The notes under the pieces are model-generated. The model was not told the origin of the DNA. It searched no databases and saw only the letters and a program-made list of their open reading frames with translations. A DNA stretch of 12,333 nucleotides from a bacterium (GTDB taxonomy: Bacteria > Bacteroidota > Ignavibacteria > Kapaibacteriales > Kapaibacteriaceae). Location of the stretch: positions 1 to 12,333 of the forward strand of contig JAGVJW010000160.1 in NCBI GenBank assembly GCA_020050895.1, written 5' to 3'. Within the stretch, counting starts at the first letter, position 1. The number at the start of each line of letters is the position of its first letter. This document shows positions 1 through 6,087 of the stretch, piece after piece. Made by a program: the position numbers and the translations under genes.

Positions 1-135
1 AGGGTTCGTTTCGGGGTCTGCCCCACCCTGTTTAACAGCAACGGAAATTTCCTTCCCCAACTTTGTAAACGTCTTTGCCATGTTCGCCCACCGTTTTTCT
101 TTGCGGGCGCGCCTGAATTCAAAAGCTCTTCCCAT
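1..135 (-). CDS. yebC: YebC/PmpR-family regulator, N-terminal 45 residues (partial)
   Basis: Only the first 45 codons lie in the window; the gene continues past base 1. Read on the minus strand from the ATG at 135-133, the protein begins MGRAFEFRRARKEKRWANM and continues with a segment containing FTKLGKEI and then GGADPETNP. This matches the start of the YebC/TACO1 family, where E. coli has a K-I-FTKIIREL stretch followed by GGGDPDANP. The MGRAFEF opening, in place of the MAGHSKW seen in Proteobacteria, is typical of Bacteroidota members. YebC-family proteins are cytoplasmic, about 240 residues long, and described as DNA-binding regulators and as factors that relieve ribosome stalling on difficult peptide stretches. 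The start lies 10 bases after the stop of the upstream acetyltransferase gene, so the two are probably co-transcribed. Family assignment is firm; the role here is taken from the family. Confidence 0.9.
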   Translation of the reverse strand, partial: MGRAFEFRRARKEKRWANMAKTFTKLGKEISVAVKQGGADPETNP

Positions 136-145
136 TTCTCACTTG

Positions 146-1270
146 TCAGATTCGTTTCTCGTAAATCCTATATGTACGGTACCGATCAGCATTCATCGTC
201 GTCGTCAAGCCGCGGTTCATCATTTGGTTGTCTTCCAGTATCCAGCTTGCCTCAGCCCCTACGATTCCGCGTTTCAAACCTCGTGTTCCAATTTCAGAGT
301 ACATTGCCGCATCAACGCCAGACTTTTGGAATTCTGGTAGCACACCGAGAACAAGGATGCGGAGAATGTCAATTTTTTTACTTTTCATAAGAAGGAGCAA
401 AGCCCCCTTCACAATTCCGCCCTTTCGATTACGGATCAGCACCTGATTGATGTCGGGCAGCGCCAGAATAAAACCAGCCGGAACTCCCATTATTTCGGCG
501 AAAAAGACCAGCGATGAATCGGCGATTTGCTTTAAGTCGTTTGCGAGAAAATCGAATTCCTCATCCGTCATCTTTACAAAACCCCAGTTTGGCTGCCATG
601 CTGTATTGTACATGTATTTAATAAGTTCGACGTCTCTGCGATACTGATTTTTATCCTTAAAATCTATCGAGCGGAATGTGATTTTTTTCCGTTCGATAAG
701 GGTGTTGAAGATTCGTTTCAGTTTATCGGATCGATAGGTTTGCTGCGTGACGCGGTAGGCGTATAAGTCCTTTGCCTTCCCGAAACCAGCATTTTCTATT
801 AGGTTAACGTAGTACGGTGGATTGTACGACATAAGTATAACCGGTGGACCATCAAAGCCGTGAACGAGCAGTCCGCATTCATCGTTCATGGAAGGATTTA
901 CCGGCCCCCTTATAGTGTCCATTCCTTTATCGCGCAGCCACTGCTCAGCCGCCGTAAATAAGGCCGTGGCAACACCCTGATCCTGAATGGATTCGAAAAA
1001 TCCGAAAAACCCTACACGATCGTGATGCGTTGCGTTGTGAAGTGCATTTGTGATGGCAGCAATGCGCCCAACAATGCGATTGTTTTGCTCTGCAACAAAC
1101 AACTGGATTTCGGCGTGACGGAAAAATGGATTGACGTTTGTATTAAGCAGTTTCTTTCTATCCATTAACAATGGGGGCACCCAATGCGGATCGTCCTTAT
1201 AAAACGCCCACTGCGATTTAATGAACAACATTGATTCTGATGGTCTGAGCGCTCTAACCTTAAAGCTCAT
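146..1270 (-). CDS. Two-domain GNAT-like N-acetyltransferase, 374 residues
   Basis: Cytoplasmic protein of the conserved GNAT-related family often annotated simply as N-acetyltransferase; the substrate is unknown. The N-terminal half (about 1-165) carries hallmarks of this family: WVPPLLMDRKKLL (30-42), NPFF (47-50), VGRIAAI (67-73), VGFFGFFE (86-93), RGPVNPSMNDECGLL (121-135) and MSYNPPYY (147-154). The C-terminal half (about 210-374) looks like a second GNAT fold, with a GVLPEFQKSGVD acyl-CoA-loop-like stretch (309-320) and an ending with LEDNQMMNR and RYRTYRIYEK. An in-frame TTG at 1294 would add 8 residues, but the ATG at 1270 is preferred: it gives the usual MSF start, and AAAGGG lies 6 bases upstream with AAGGAG a little further back. 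It is followed after 10 bases by yebC. No catalytic residue can be assigned with confidence. Confidence 0.88.
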   Translation of the reverse strand: MSFKVRALRPSESMLFIKSQWAFYKDDPHWVPPLLMDRKKLLNTNVNPFFRHAEIQLFVAEQNNRIVGRIAAITNALHNATHHDRVGFFGFFESIQDQGVATALFTAAEQWLRDKGMDTIRGPVNPSMNDECGLLVHGFDGPPVILMSYNPPYYVNLIENAGFGKAKDLYAYRVTQQTYRSDKLKRIFNTLIERKKITFRSIDFKDKNQYRRDVELIKYMYNTAWQPNWGFVKMTDEEFDFLANDLKQIADSSLVFFAEIMGVPAGFILALPDINQVLIRNRKGGIVKGALLLLMKSKKIDILRILVLGVLPEFQKSGVDAAMYSEIGTRGLKRGIVGAEASWILEDNQMMNRGLTTTMNADRYRTYRIYEKRI

Positions 1271-1291
1271 GATCAACCCTTTCTCCTTATG

Positions 1292-1299
1292 CAAAGATA
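1292..1299 (-). promoter_or_regulatory. Candidate -7 element (TATCTTTG) for the acetyltransferase-yebC operon
   Basis: On the minus strand the bases read TATCTTTG, an exact match to the TAnnTTTG -7 element used by the primary sigma factor of Bacteroidota. Transcription would begin roughly 7 bases further on, giving a leader of about 15 bases before the ATG at 1270. No TTG -33 element lies at the usual 19-21 base spacing, so this is a half-match. Confidence 0.35.
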
Positions 1300-1340
1300 C
1301 CTACCACGCTTTTGTGAATGCCGACGTAGCTGCGATTCAC

Positions 1341-1348
1341 TATGTTTG
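1341..1348 (+). promoter_or_regulatory. Candidate -7 element (TATGTTTG) for the carboxypeptidase Q-like gene
   Basis: TATGTTTG matches TAnnTTTG exactly and lies 39 bases before the ATG at 1388. The nearest upstream TTTTG (1310-1314) is 26 bases away, longer than the usual spacing, so the -33 side is weak. Its position inside the possible upstream extension of the downstream reading frame supports the start at 1388. Confidence 0.35.
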
Positions 1349-1387
1349 GCGTTCTTTGGTTGGCTTGTGTACAAATGGATTAATCAC

Positions 1388-2734
1388 ATGAAAAAAACCT
1401 GTAATTGCATTCTCCTTGCTTTCTTGCTGCTTGTACCATTCGCGGCCACGCCGGTGTATTCACTCGGACTTGGAGACGATATCGAAGATGCTGCCGAGGC
1501 CATGTATAAATGGACGCGGACCGACACTTCCCTATGGCACATGATGGCAGAGTTTTGCGATTATTATCCAAAACGTCTCAGTGGGTCTGATAATCTTGAA
1601 AGGGGCATTGATTGGGTCATTGCAACGATGAGAGCTCGTGGATGGGACGTTAGAACGCAGAATGTATCTGTTCCCAGCTGGAAACGCGGCAATGAATGGC
1701 TGAAGATGCACGGAGTGTTGGAGAAAGAAATGAAGATTGCAGGTTTGGGCGGCTCTGTAAGTACAGGTGTTGCACCTCTTGTTGCAGAAGTGTACGTGGT
1801 GAATTCATTCGACGACCTCAAAACACACGCCGAAGAGGTTAAAGGCAAAATCGTGGTGTGGAATGTGGAGTTTACCACCTATGGCGAAACGGTTGCATAT
1901 CGCTATCGGGGAGCATCGGAAGCTGCGCGATATGGGGCCGTGGCCTCCCTTGTGAGAAGCATCGGTCCCTTTGGTATGCAGACACCGCACACAGGTGGGA
2001 TGAAGTACAATGATTCGCTTCCTAAGATACCTGCTGGGGCAATTTCGATGGAAGATGCCTTGCTGCTGCAGCGCATGCAGGATAGAAAGGCAAAAATTGA
2101 ACTGGAGCTGATGTTAGTGTCATCCTGGGCGAGCGATGCCAACTCCCGAAATGTCATCATTGAATTGAAGGGTACAACCCATCCCGAAGAAATCGTTGTA
2201 ATGGGTGGCCACATCGACTCATGGGATTTGGGCACTGGCGCCATGGACGATGCAGGAGGGTGCTTCGTAGCCTGGCGTGCCCTTGAAATGATGCGGGATC
2301 TGGGACTAAAACCAAGGCGAACGATTCGATTGTGTCTGTGGACGAATGAAGAAAATGGAACCAGAGGAGCTCAGGCCTATGCCGATAGTACAAAAAATGA
2401 ACATCATGTGGCAGGGCTTGAATCCGACGGCGGAACGTTTCGCCCACGAGGGTTTAGCGGAACGCTGCCCCCAGATATGAAGGAAGATCTCCTCGATGCA
2501 TTTGAACATCTTGAGATTATAGGTGCATCCGAAATTCGCGACGGTGATGGGGGCGCCGATACCGGCCCACTGCGTGAAAAGGGTATTCCTGTGATGGAGT
2601 TGGAAGTTGATATATCGCGGTACTTCTGGTACCACCATACGGAAGCGGATACTCCCGATAAGCTCAACCCGAAGGAAATGAACGACTGCACGTATGCAAT
2701 GGCAGTAGCTGCCTGGGCATGTGCAAATCGGTAA
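1388..2734 (+). CDS. Secreted M28 metallopeptidase, carboxypeptidase Q-like, 448 residues
   Basis: Zinc-dependent exopeptidase of family M28, closest in pattern to carboxypeptidase Q (PGCP), which hydrolyses dipeptides and small peptides. The presumed di-zinc ligands are visible: H275 in GGHIDSWDLG, D287 in GAMDDAGG (bridging Asp), E322 in WTNEEN with E321 as general base, D347 in LESDGGTF, and H417 in YFWYHHTEADTPDKL. The WDLGTGAMDD and ESDGGTF stretches are characteristic of carboxypeptidase Q rather than of general M28 aminopeptidases. Residues 1 to about 24 form a signal peptide (MKK, then a run of Leu/Phe/Val), so the enzyme acts outside the cytoplasm. Residues about 125-220 resemble the inserted PA-like region. 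The frame is open upstream to 1289, but that 33-residue extension is Cys-rich, spoils the signal peptide and overlaps the putative promoter. The start at 1388 has no clear Shine-Dalgarno sequence. Length is close to human CPQ (472). Substrate is not determinable. Confidence 0.9.
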   Translation: MKKTCNCILLAFLLLVPFAATPVYSLGLGDDIEDAAEAMYKWTRTDTSLWHMMAEFCDYYPKRLSGSDNLERGIDWVIATMRARGWDVRTQNVSVPSWKRGNEWLKMHGVLEKEMKIAGLGGSVSTGVAPLVAEVYVVNSFDDLKTHAEEVKGKIVVWNVEFTTYGETVAYRYRGASEAARYGAVASLVRSIGPFGMQTPHTGGMKYNDSLPKIPAGAISMEDALLLQRMQDRKAKIELELMLVSSWASDANSRNVIIELKGTTHPEEIVVMGGHIDSWDLGTGAMDDAGGCFVAWRALEMMRDLGLKPRRTIRLCLWTNEENGTRGAQAYADSTKNEHHVAGLESDGGTFRPRGFSGTLPPDMKEDLLDAFEHLEIIGASEIRDGDGGADTGPLREKGIPVMELEVDISRYFWYHHTEADTPDKLNPKEMNDCTYAMAVAAWACANR

Positions 2735-2745
2735 ATTTATTTACC
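2730..2745. terminator. Short inverted repeat across two convergent stop codons
   Basis: GGTAAA, TTTA, TTTACC form a perfect 6-bp stem with a 4-base loop. It covers the TAA of the carboxypeptidase Q-like gene (2732-2734) and the TAA of the opposing M28 gene (2737-2739 on the complement). It is the only hairpin-like structure available between the two genes, so it could act as a weak bidirectional terminator. The stem is AT-rich and no long T-run follows, so this is tentative. Confidence 0.2.
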
Positions 2746-4563
2746 AACAAACGTCACCTTCAACGTAACAGGTTTGTCATCGCGTAATACAACCACTTCT
2801 GTCGCGTCGCCCGGCTCGAAGGTTCCAAGCGCAGCCATAAGATCGTAAATATTGCGAATAACCGTGGGGCCAACCTTCGTGATAATATCATCGCCCATCA
2901 GTCCGGCCTTCGATGCAGGAGTGTTCGGCCGAACTCCCGAAATGCGCAGGCCCTGTGGATCGTCGCTGTAATCAGGAACAATGCCAAACGTGACTTTGAG
3001 AGCAATGCTGGAACTCTGGCTGGCCGATGGCGTCGAGGCACCTTCCGTAAAAGATGGACGCATGGGGGCATCAGCGATGTACCGAACAGTTTGCTCTACA
3101 AAGTCAAGAATACGGGACTCTCCTTCGGCATTTATTTTATCCCAGGTATCGGAAGGCCTATGGTAGTCGGAATGCAATCCGGTAAAGAAAAACAATACAG
3201 GAATCTTTTTTGCCGTGAATGATGAGTGATCGCTGGGGCCAAAGCCGTCATTCGTCGTCGATATTTTAAAGCCTCTTGATGAATTAACGCTGTCGACAAT
3301 GCTCTTCCACTGCGGCGAGGTGCCGATACCCTGAATATTGAGCTTGTCGTTGGTGAGTCTGCCAATCATATCCATATTTATCATTGCAGCAGCTTTTTCA
3401 AGGGGCATGGTTGGTGTTGTTGTCCAATGTTTAGATCCAATTAATCCCTTCTCTTCACCACTGTACGTCATAAACAGCAGGCTTCGCCGAGTTGGAGTCG
3501 AGCTAAATCTGCTGGCCAGTTCCAGCACGCCAGATGTGCCAGATGCATTGTCGTCGGCGCCGGGATGAATTTTCGGTTCGTTAGATGTATTCAGGGAATT
3601 TTCGTCACCCATACCTAAGTGGTCATAATGGGCTCCTATCACAATGTATTCATGCGAAACAGAGGGATCGGATCCTTCAACCAGCCCGATGATGTTCGAC
3701 GTTGTGCTTTCGATATAGCTGACGCTTGTTTCCACTGTTGCTGTTGCATTGGGTATTACAAACGACATAGGTTTACGTTTTTCTTGAATTGATTTTTCGG
3801 CAACGTAGAGTGTTGTACTCTTGGGAGGAAAAACTCTTGCACAAGGCGTTCTTCTCACCTGCAGTGCAATGATGCCCGAATTTTTTCCGAGTCTATCCAG
3901 TCCAAATCGCTGGAGCACATCGCTGGAATCGCCTTCTTCATTTACAAAACATATAACCCTTGCTCCTTTGTCGCGGGCGGTTGTGGATTTTGTGCGCAGG
4001 GAAGCTTGCTGCCGGAATTTTTCATCGCGTTCAGCCCATTTGGGTAAGCCCCTTAACACAATAACGATAGCATCCTTAACATCGATTCCTTTGTAATCAT
4101 CATAGGTGCTAGTTGATATACCATATCCTGCAAACACTACTCTACCGGACGCACTGCCGGATTCACTAAAGCCAAAGGGCTGGTAGTCGGCACCCAGTTT
4201 CCATGCGACTTTTATAGGCTTCGTCATTTCAATCGGGACACCTGGTTTTTCAATGAGCAAGCTGAACCATACTGAGTTGCGATCGCCGAGCTTGACGCCG
4301 GTAGTCATGGTAAATGTATCTTGATATGTGCCATTGGAGCCACCAGGTTTTAAGCCATACCGCTTGAAATTGTCTTCGATGTATGCTGCTGCCTTTTCAA
4401 TGCCCCTAGAAGCAGGTGCGCGGCCTTCGCACTGTTCAGACGCAAGGAATTTGATGTGATCCTGAATGCGGATTGCTGCAGGAGAAAGTGTGTCCTGCGA
4501 ATACGCAATGTTTACAGAGGCAATTACGCCAAGAATGAAAAGACGCATAGGGTAACGCACCAT
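2737..4563 (-). CDS. Secreted M28 aminopeptidase-like protein with PA-like and C-terminal PDZ domains, 608 residues
   Basis: A second M28 zinc peptidase of a different architecture from its neighbour. After a signal peptide (about 1-23, ending IAYS before Q24) there is an N-terminal region (25-125), a PA-like insert (about 130-265) and the catalytic domain (about 287-500). Presumed zinc site: H312 in GAHYDHLG, bridging D337 in GADDNASG, E370 (general base) and E371 (ligand) in YSGEEKGLIGS, D398 in NMDMIGR, and H468 in DYHRPSDTWDKI. A PDZ domain occupies about 520-605, with a LRISGVRPNTPASKAGL core and GDDIITKVG; such domains often tether substrates or partners. A low-complexity Ser/Thr/Pro linker (505-520) separates it. 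The ATG at 4563 is used here; the ATG at 4548 would remove five residues and leave a more typical signal peptide (MRLFILG), and the choice is unresolved. All key residues are intact. It is probably transcribed from a promoter in 4564-4623, divergent from the flippase. Confidence 0.92.
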   Translation of the reverse strand: MVRYPMRLFILGVIASVNIAYSQDTLSPAAIRIQDHIKFLASEQCEGRAPASRGIEKAAAYIEDNFKRYGLKPGGSNGTYQDTFTMTTGVKLGDRNSVWFSLLIEKPGVPIEMTKPIKVAWKLGADYQPFGFSESGSASGRVVFAGYGISTSTYDDYKGIDVKDAIVIVLRGLPKWAERDEKFRQQASLRTKSTTARDKGARVICFVNEEGDSSDVLQRFGLDRLGKNSGIIALQVRRTPCARVFPPKSTTLYVAEKSIQEKRKPMSFVIPNATATVETSVSYIESTTSNIIGLVEGSDPSVSHEYIVIGAHYDHLGMGDENSLNTSNEPKIHPGADDNASGTSGVLELASRFSSTPTRRSLLFMTYSGEEKGLIGSKHWTTTPTMPLEKAAAMINMDMIGRLTNDKLNIQGIGTSPQWKSIVDSVNSSRGFKISTTNDGFGPSDHSSFTAKKIPVLFFFTGLHSDYHRPSDTWDKINAEGESRILDFVEQTVRYIADAPMRPSFTEGASTPSASQSSSIALKVTFGIVPDYSDDPQGLRISGVRPNTPASKAGLMGDDIITKVGPTVIRNIYDLMAALGTFEPGDATEVVVLRDDKPVTLKVTFVGK

Positions 4564-4565
4564 AC

Positions 4566-4573
4566 TAGATTTG
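4566..4573 (+). promoter_or_regulatory. Candidate -7 element (TAGATTTG) for the flippase-propeller pair
   Basis: TAGATTTG is an exact TAnnTTTG match on the plus strand, 50 bases before the flippase ATG. No TTG is present at the usual -33 distance. It would give a leader of about 44 bases containing a small inverted repeat (CCCTT at 4592-4596, AAGGG at 4599-4603) and the ribosome binding site. Confidence 0.35.
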
Positions 4574-4582
4574 CATGAACAA

Positions 4583-4613
4583 CAAAATTAGCCCTTGTAA
4601 GGGGCGGGAACAA
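4583..4613 (-). promoter_or_regulatory. Candidate promoter for the M28-PDZ gene
   Basis: On the minus strand, TTG (complement of 4611-4613) is followed by exactly 20 bases and then TAATTTTG (complement of 4583-4590). This fits the Bacteroidota primary promoter pattern of a TTTG/TTG -33 element, 19-21 bases, then TAnnTTTG. It is the best complete promoter match in the window. Transcription would start about 12-15 bases before the ATG at 4563. Confidence 0.5.
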
Positions 4614-4614
4614 C

Positions 4615-4618
4615 GAGG
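4615..4618 (+). promoter_or_regulatory. Ribosome binding site of the flippase
   Basis: GAGG lies five bases before the ATG at 4624 and supports that start. It is one of the few plain Shine-Dalgarno sequences in the window; the M28, propeller and DUF5686-type genes show none or only weak ones. Confidence 0.5.
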
Positions 4619-4623
4619 GATAG

Positions 4624-6087
4624 ATGCATTCAAAGATTCGATCTCTGGCGACGGACACAGTCGTTTACGGCGTGTCGACGGTGCTGGGTCGGTTCCTGAC
4701 GTTTTTTCTTACACCCCTCTACTCAAATTTTCTGAGTGCGTCCGAGATTGGTGATGTTGCAGCCATCTATGCGATGATTGCATTCATCAGCATAGTTTAT
4801 AGTCTTGGTCTTGAACCAGCCTTTATGAGGTTCTGGAAAAAAGACGACGAAGGAAACAACACAAATGTATTTCGAACTGCATTTCTTGGCGTGGCCGTAC
4901 TCAGCCTTGTGCCAACTGCATTCATCATGTTGTTTGCGCCAATTATTTCCACGTCGGCTGTATTACAGTTGGAAGATGCAGGCGGCAGCATTGTCCGAAT
5001 AGCGGCGTTGATACCGTTTTTTGATGCATTGGTGTTAATCCCGTTTCTAAAACTACGTATACAGCGTAAACCCGGACAGTTTGCTTTAATGAGGCTCTTG
5101 TCCATCGTTGTAAACGTTGTGCTCAATGGTCTCTTCCTTATCGGCTTTGGCATGCATACCCAAGGAGTTGTGCTAGCCGGCGCATTTTCCAGTGCGGTTA
5201 CATTTTTATTCTTTGCCCCGTCAGTACGTACGGCATTCTCTGGCCTCACCGGGTTTATCGCGCTGATAAAGCCGATGTTGAAATATGGATTGCCTACAGT
5301 GCCGGCAAGTCTGTCTTCCATTATCGTTCAGGTTGCCGACAGGCCCATCCTGTTAATGCTTACAAGCAGCGCTACGGTTGGAATGTACCAGACTAATTTC
5401 AGGCTTGCATTACCGCTCATGATGTTTGTAACCGTCTTTGAATATGCCTGGAAGCCGTTCTATCTGACGCACAGAGAAGATGCCGATGCAAAAGAAACGT
5501 TTGCAAGAATATTAACATTATTTACAGTTGCTTGTGGTGTGATATTTTTGGTGACTTCTTTTTTTATGCCCTACCTTGTTAGACTTCCATTTGTTGGCGG
5601 GCGTTTTATAAATCCGCATTTCTGGCCGGGGCTTCACATCATTCCAATCGTCATGCTTGCATATTTCTTCAACGGAGTCTTTATCAATGTCGCAGCCGGA
5701 CTGCACATATCCATGAAAACAATTTGGTTGCCTGTTGCCACAGGTGCGGCTGCATTGCTGAACGTTGCCGCAACGATCTTGCTGGTACCCCAGATAGACT
5801 ACGTCGGTGCTGCCTGGGCAAAAGTTGTTGCCTACATTGGAAGTGTGCTAGTACTATTCTACTTTGCGCAGCACATTTATCCAATGAAGTATAATTTCAA
5901 GCACATCGCAATTGCAGTTGTCACATGTGGTGTACTGTATCTACTCGTCGATCTCCTTCCCAAGCCATCAACAGGTCACATAATCGCGGGAGCATTGGCT
6001 ATTGTCGGCTACGGCGTACTTCTTGTGGTGGCAGGTGTTATCGGCAAATCAACCATAAGATCATTGACAGGTTTACTGCAACGATGA
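4624..6087 (+). CDS. Oligosaccharide/lipid-linked saccharide flippase of the MOP superfamily (Wzx/PST-like), 487 residues
   Basis: Polytopic inner-membrane protein with about 12-14 hydrophobic segments along its whole length and almost no soluble domain. The N-terminus (VVYGVSTVLGRFLTFFLTPLY, then LSASEIGDVAAIYA) is the standard opening of polysaccharide biosynthesis/flippase proteins. Further family-like features are FRTAFLG (83-89), a charged turn LRIQRKPGQFALMRLLS (144-160) and YGLPTVPASL (221-230). LADRP-type residues follow the last as VADRPILL (237-244), and YAWKPFYL lies at 274-281. Members move lipid-linked saccharides across the inner membrane for O-antigen, capsule or glycan synthesis; the cargo here is unknown. 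No glycosyltransferase or polymerase gene flanks it. The stop codon overlaps the ATG of the next gene by four bases (ATGA), indicating co-transcription and probably coupled translation with the surface propeller protein. Family call is strong, substrate is not. Confidence 0.87.
   Translation: MHSKIRSLATDTVVYGVSTVLGRFLTFFLTPLYSNFLSASEIGDVAAIYAMIAFISIVYSLGLEPAFMRFWKKDDEGNNTNVFRTAFLGVAVLSLVPTAFIMLFAPIISTSAVLQLEDAGGSIVRIAALIPFFDALVLIPFLKLRIQRKPGQFALMRLLSIVVNVVLNGLFLIGFGMHTQGVVLAGAFSSAVTFLFFAPSVRTAFSGLTGFIALIKPMLKYGLPTVPASLSSIIVQVADRPILLMLTSSATVGMYQTNFRLALPLMMFVTVFEYAWKPFYLTHREDADAKETFARILTLFTVACGVIFLVTSFFMPYLVRLPFVGGRFINPHFWPGLHIIPIVMLAYFFNGVFINVAAGLHISMKTIWLPVATGAAALLNVAATILLVPQIDYVGAAWAKVVAYIGSVLVLFYFAQHIYPMKYNFKHIAIAVVTCGVLYLLVDLLPKPSTGHIIAGALAIVGYGVLLVVAGVIGKSTIRSLTGLLQR

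Noticed and set aside
1289..1387. 33-residue N-terminal extension of the carboxypeptidase Q-like protein
   Set aside because: It is Cys/Arg-rich, precedes a normal signal peptide, has no ribosome binding site and contains the putative promoter element TATGTTTG.
1564..2691. Several 95-113 residue minus-strand frames opposite the carboxypeptidase Q-like gene
   Set aside because: They overlap one another and a well-supported peptidase gene, and show no motif or start signal.
4797..5321. 174-residue open frame on the minus strand inside the flippase gene
   Set aside because: The composition looks like a reverse-complement shadow of hydrophobic codons, with no recognisable domain, and the opposing flippase frame is clearly coding.
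5925..6083. 53-residue N-terminal extension of the propeller protein within the flippase gene
   Set aside because: It overlaps conserved flippase coding sequence in another frame and would bury the lipobox signal peptide that begins at 6084.
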